NCBI GenBank assembly: GCA_964551035.1
Contig: CAZKBK010000002.1
Coordinates: 1-64,000, forward strand
Direction of reading: 5' to 3'
Length of the DNA stretch: 64,000 bases
Source of the DNA: Chryseosolibacter sp964551035
GTDB taxonomy: Bacteria > Bacteroidota > Bacteroidia > Cytophagales > Cyclobacteriaceae
In this document: positions 61,155 through 64,000 of the stretch, one piece after another
How the letters are laid out: every line of letters starts with the position of its first letter
Numbering within the stretch: position 1 is the first letter of the stretch
Position numbers and translations under genes: made by a program
Notes under the pieces: model-generated
What the model was told of the DNA's origin: nothing
Databases searched by the model: none
What the model saw: the letters and a program-made list of their open reading frames with translations, nothing else

Positions 61155-63950
61155 ATGGCTGCACCCATGGTCAGGAAACTTTTGTTTAGCCTTGCCGTTG
61201 CCTGGCTGTCGTCAAACGTGGTCGCGCAGACGAACATCAACTCGGCTGAGTATTTTTTTGATGTCGATCCCGGCGAAGGAAACGCAACTGCCGTGCCTGC
61301 TTTTGTCGCTGGTTCGTCAGTCGATCTCACCTTTGATGTCGATGTTTCCGGCTTGTCCCAGGGCATGCATGTGCTGGGAATTCGCGTGAAGGATGTCACC
61401 AACACGTGGAGTATCCCTGCATTTTCGATCGTGTATGTCTCAGGAAACGATCCCTTGACTGACGAGGCCGTGAATGCGGCAGAGTACTTTTTCGACACCG
61501 ATCCGGGGCCGGGTCTTGCAAGTCCCGTTCCCGGAATTGTTTCCGCTCCCGATATCGATCACACATTCGCCGCAAGCACGGCAACGCTTGCCTACGGCAT
61601 GCACATGATGGGCATCCGCACGCGAAACAGCGCAGGCGAATGGACCCTCCCGGCCATGCACATGGTTTATGTGTCCGCCAATGACCCTACCGTTGACGAA
61701 AATATTACGGCAGCGGAATATTTCTTCGATGTCGATCCCGGTGAAGGGGGTGCGACCGCCGTGCCTGGAATGACTGCGGCGGGGGACATCGACCACACGT
61801 TTGACGCCGCCACCTCTGCGCTGGCGGAAGGCATGCACATGATGGGTATCCGCACGCAGAATGCAAGAGGCGGATGGAGCGTTCCGGCCACGCACATGGT
61901 GTACGTGTCGGGCAATGATCCGACCACCAATGAGCAGATAACCGGTGGCGAGTTCTTCTTTGACAATGACCCTGGAGCAGGAAGCGGGACCCCGATCGGC
62001 GGAATTGTACCCGGAACATCCATTGACCACACCTTTTCGGCAAGTACCTCGTCCCTGCCTGCGGGGATGCACGTGATGGGCGTGCGGACGGAAAATGCCG
62101 TTGGCGAATGGAGTGTTCCGCTATATAAACTTGTGTACGTTTTTGGAAATGATCCGATGATCGATGAGGAGATTACGGCGGCGGAATATTTCTTCGACCT
62201 TGATCCAGGTGCCGGGGGTGCCACACCGGTGCCCGCATTCACGAGTGACCACGATGTCGATGTTTCCTTTCTGGCCAACACATCATCTCTGACTACTGGC
62301 ATGCATGTCCTTGGCATCCGCACGCAAAACAGCCGCGGCTTGTGGAGTGCCACGTCGACAACGACATTGTACGTACAACAGGATCGCTCGATCAGCAGGG
62401 TTGAATACTATTTTGACAGTGATCCTGGTCTCGGCAATGGCACGGTCGTCGACATTGACCCGCCCATGTCCGCAATCGATATGGATGTGATCGTCAGCAC
62501 CCTGGCGTTACAGGTTGGCGCCCATACGCTCGGCATGAGGGCCGGCCGCGTCGATGAAACGTGGAGTGAAACGTCGACGGCTGCGTTTTCTGTGTGCTCC
62601 TATGCAACACCATCCTTCAGCACCGGGACTGTGTGCGCCGGACAACCCGTAACTTTCACCGACGAGTCTACAGGCACATTGCCGGGTGATACTTACGCAT
62701 GGGACTTTGATGAAGATGGCGTTACCGACGACAATACCGCCGGAGGCACGTCCTACGCGTATAGCGGGCCCGGTACCTATACAGTGGCATTGACTATCGA
62801 CCGGTCCGGATGTTCGGCCAGCTTTTCGTCGACAGTCACCGTAGTGTCTGCCCCTGCACCTAACGCCGGCGCCGACCAGGATCTTTGCGTGAATGATGCT
62901 TTGCTTGCCGGGAGCGTTCCGGGAACGGGCGAAGAAGGACTGTGGACGCTGGTTTCGGGAACGGCAACCATCACCGACCCGACAGACCCGGGCACGACGG
63001 TTACCAGCATCATCTCCTATAACACGGTACTCGAATGGACGGTGACCAATACCGTGGGCGGCTGTTCCGGCTCGGACCAGATGGCCATCGTCAGCAACCA
63101 GCCAATAACCACCGGGTTGGTTTCTGCTTCGCTGGCGATCGGGGAGAGCGTGAACCGCGACGTTCAAAACACGGCTGTAGCCAACCCCGGTGACGTATTG
63201 ACGACCACTATTGTGACCGGGCCGACGAAAGGTACTGCGGAGATCGGGTCCAACGGCTCGATCACGTACACGGCAGCGGAAGGAACGGTGGGCGCCGATG
63301 TGGTGGTGTACGAGGTGTGCAACCAGTGCGGCCATTGCGCAGCCAATAACTTTGAAGTAGAGATTATTAACAATCCTCCGGTAATCACGCAGCCGCCGGC
63401 CGTGGTGGTTCAGCCGGGAGAAGCGGTTTCTCTGGAACTGCTGGGGATTATTTCAGATGCCAACAACAACCTCGACCTGTCGTCGCTGACGGTGGTGCAA
63501 CAACCGATCAGTGGTGCAACTGCGAGCATTGACGGGTCCTACCGTCTGATTATCGACTACACGGGTGTGTTTTTTTCAGGCGTCGATCAACTTACGATCC
63601 GTGCGTGTGACCTTTCAGGGGCGTGTGCCGACAACGTTATCCTTATCGAGGTCGACCTTCCGGCGGATCCGCCGGTATTTGTTTACAACGCGCTGTCGCC
63701 GAATGGCGATGGACGCCACGACTTCCTGGAATTGGAGAACATTGAAGCGTATCCGGACAACCATGTCTACATCGTGAACCGTTGGGGTGTTCGGGTATAC
63801 GAGGCCTCGGGCTACAACAATTCGAGCGTGCGGTTTGAGGGAACGGGCAACTCGGGTGGCGCGAAAGATCTTCCGGCGGGCACGTACTACTACAGCGTCG
63901 ACCTTGGAAAGGGTGGCGACAGGGTGACCGGGTTCCTGGTGCTGAAATGA
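61155..63950 (+). CDS. Large T9SS type B exported protein with 78-residue repeats
   Basis: The protein has 931 residues from ATG 61155 (ATG 61167 is an alternative), with a signal peptide ending NVVAQ. Repeats starting at AEYFFDxDPG occur at residues 31, 109, 187, 265 and 343, an exact 78-residue period. A sixth, more divergent copy starts 73 residues later (416, VEYYFDSDPG). A PKD-type domain (about 480-560), two Ig-like stretches (560-830) and a gliding-motility C-terminal domain (NALSPNGDGRHDFLELENIEAYPDNHVYIVNRWGVRVYE) follow. The last domain directs export by the type IX secretion system, probably with surface attachment. Four bases separate it from the beta-helix gene. Confidence 0.92.
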   Translation: MAAPMVRKLLFSLAVAWLSSNVVAQTNINSAEYFFDVDPGEGNATAVPAFVAGSSVDLTFDVDVSGLSQGMHVLGIRVKDVTNTWSIPAFSIVYVSGNDPLTDEAVNAAEYFFDTDPGPGLASPVPGIVSAPDIDHTFAASTATLAYGMHMMGIRTRNSAGEWTLPAMHMVYVSANDPTVDENITAAEYFFDVDPGEGGATAVPGMTAAGDIDHTFDAATSALAEGMHMMGIRTQNARGGWSVPATHMVYVSGNDPTTNEQITGGEFFFDNDPGAGSGTPIGGIVPGTSIDHTFSASTSSLPAGMHVMGVRTENAVGEWSVPLYKLVYVFGNDPMIDEEITAAEYFFDLDPGAGGATPVPAFTSDHDVDVSFLANTSSLTTGMHVLGIRTQNSRGLWSATSTTTLYVQQDRSISRVEYYFDSDPGLGNGTVVDIDPPMSAIDMDVIVSTLALQVGAHTLGMRAGRVDETWSETSTAAFSVCSYATPSFSTGTVCAGQPVTFTDESTGTLPGDTYAWDFDEDGVTDDNTAGGTSYAYSGPGTYTVALTIDRSGCSASFSSTVTVVSAPAPNAGADQDLCVNDALLAGSVPGTGEEGLWTLVSGTATITDPTDPGTTVTSIISYNTVLEWTVTNTVGGCSGSDQMAIVSNQPITTGLVSASLAIGESVNRDVQNTAVANPGDVLTTTIVTGPTKGTAEIGSNGSITYTAAEGTVGADVVVYEVCNQCGHCAANNFEVEIINNPPVITQPPAVVVQPGEAVSLELLGIISDANNNLDLSSLTVVQQPISGATASIDGSYRLIIDYTGVFFSGVDQLTIRACDLSGACADNVILIEVDLPADPPVFVYNALSPNGDGRHDFLELENIEAYPDNHVYIVNRWGVRVYEASGYNNSSVRFEGTGNSGGAKDLPAGTYYYSVDLGKGGDRVTGFLVLK
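61245..62614 (+). repeat. Tandem 234-bp coding repeats
   Basis: Repeat units begin at 61245, 61479, 61713, 61947 and 62181, an exact 234-bp (78-codon) period, with a divergent sixth unit from 62400. Shared features include AEYFFD-DPG, GMH-MGIRT, W and YVSGNDP. The constant length suggests duplication kept in frame and possible copy-number variation between strains. Confidence 0.9.
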
Positions 63951-64000
63951 GGTGTGGGATTGGCGGTATCCACGTTTCGTCGCCGCAGTATGCCGTTGTG

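Overview
The window is a continuous stretch of chromosome, about mid-50s % GC by eye, from a member of the Bacteroidota, most likely the Cytophagales. Four things point there: a C-terminal domain of the gliding-motility / T9SS type B class on the last protein; Bacteroidota promoter elements (TTG about 19 bp upstream of TAnnTTTG) in front of several genes; an IPExxxVDY-type small protein next to acpP-fabF-rnc; and large monomeric PurL, reg_prop/Y_Y_Y hybrid sensors and Bacteroidota-type RND pumps. I saw no rRNA, insertion sequence, prophage or CRISPR array. There is one tRNA, tRNA-Ser(GGA).

Layout. 0-5.9 kb: purL; a DUF4143 AAA ATPase driven from an unusual array of four 32-bp palindromic units; an alpha/beta hydrolase. 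5.9-15 kb: an ECF sigma factor with a small membrane protein, then a TetR regulator with its own palindromic operator leading a TolC / membrane fusion protein / RND permease efflux operon that ends in a strong terminator, then a membrane metallophosphoesterase. 15-20.6 kb: 6-phosphogluconate dehydrogenase with a gluconokinase, DoxX, an RRM RNA-binding protein and a DUF2807 protein. 20.6-25 kb: outer-membrane proteins (a helix-hairpin-helix barrel protein coupled to a PorV-like protein, and a POTRA-barrel protein). 25-36.4 kb: housekeeping genes (lgt, nadE, rnc, fabF, acpP, pyk, an RqcH-like NFACT protein, an MBL hydrolase, miaA).

36.4-52.8 kb is a surface-polysaccharide and signalling region: six glycosyltransferases, an epimerase, a flippase, two methyltransferases, a polysaccharide deacetylase, a LuxR-type two-component pair with a periplasmic propeller sensor, and a GAF-SpoIIE phosphatase, with ruvC embedded. 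Start and stop codons overlap in many places (ATGA, TTGA), so translation is probably coupled. 53-55 kb: TatD, cytoplasmic asparaginase and tRNA-Ser.

55.3-64 kb is the most interesting part. A secreted, membrane-tethered TPR-CHAT (caspase-like) protein lies tail-to-tail with a membrane protein that looks like an anti-sigma factor with a periplasmic TPR domain, and that gene overlaps an ECF sigma factor gene. Divergent from the sigma gene is a pair encoding a secreted beta-helix protein and a large T9SS-exported protein with exact 78-residue repeats. By topology the CHAT protease and the anti-sigma TPR domain would meet in the periplasm. This suggests a proteolytic sigma-release circuit, analogous in logic to TPR-CHAT / Csx30 / CASP-sigma but placed at the cell envelope. 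This is a hypothesis.
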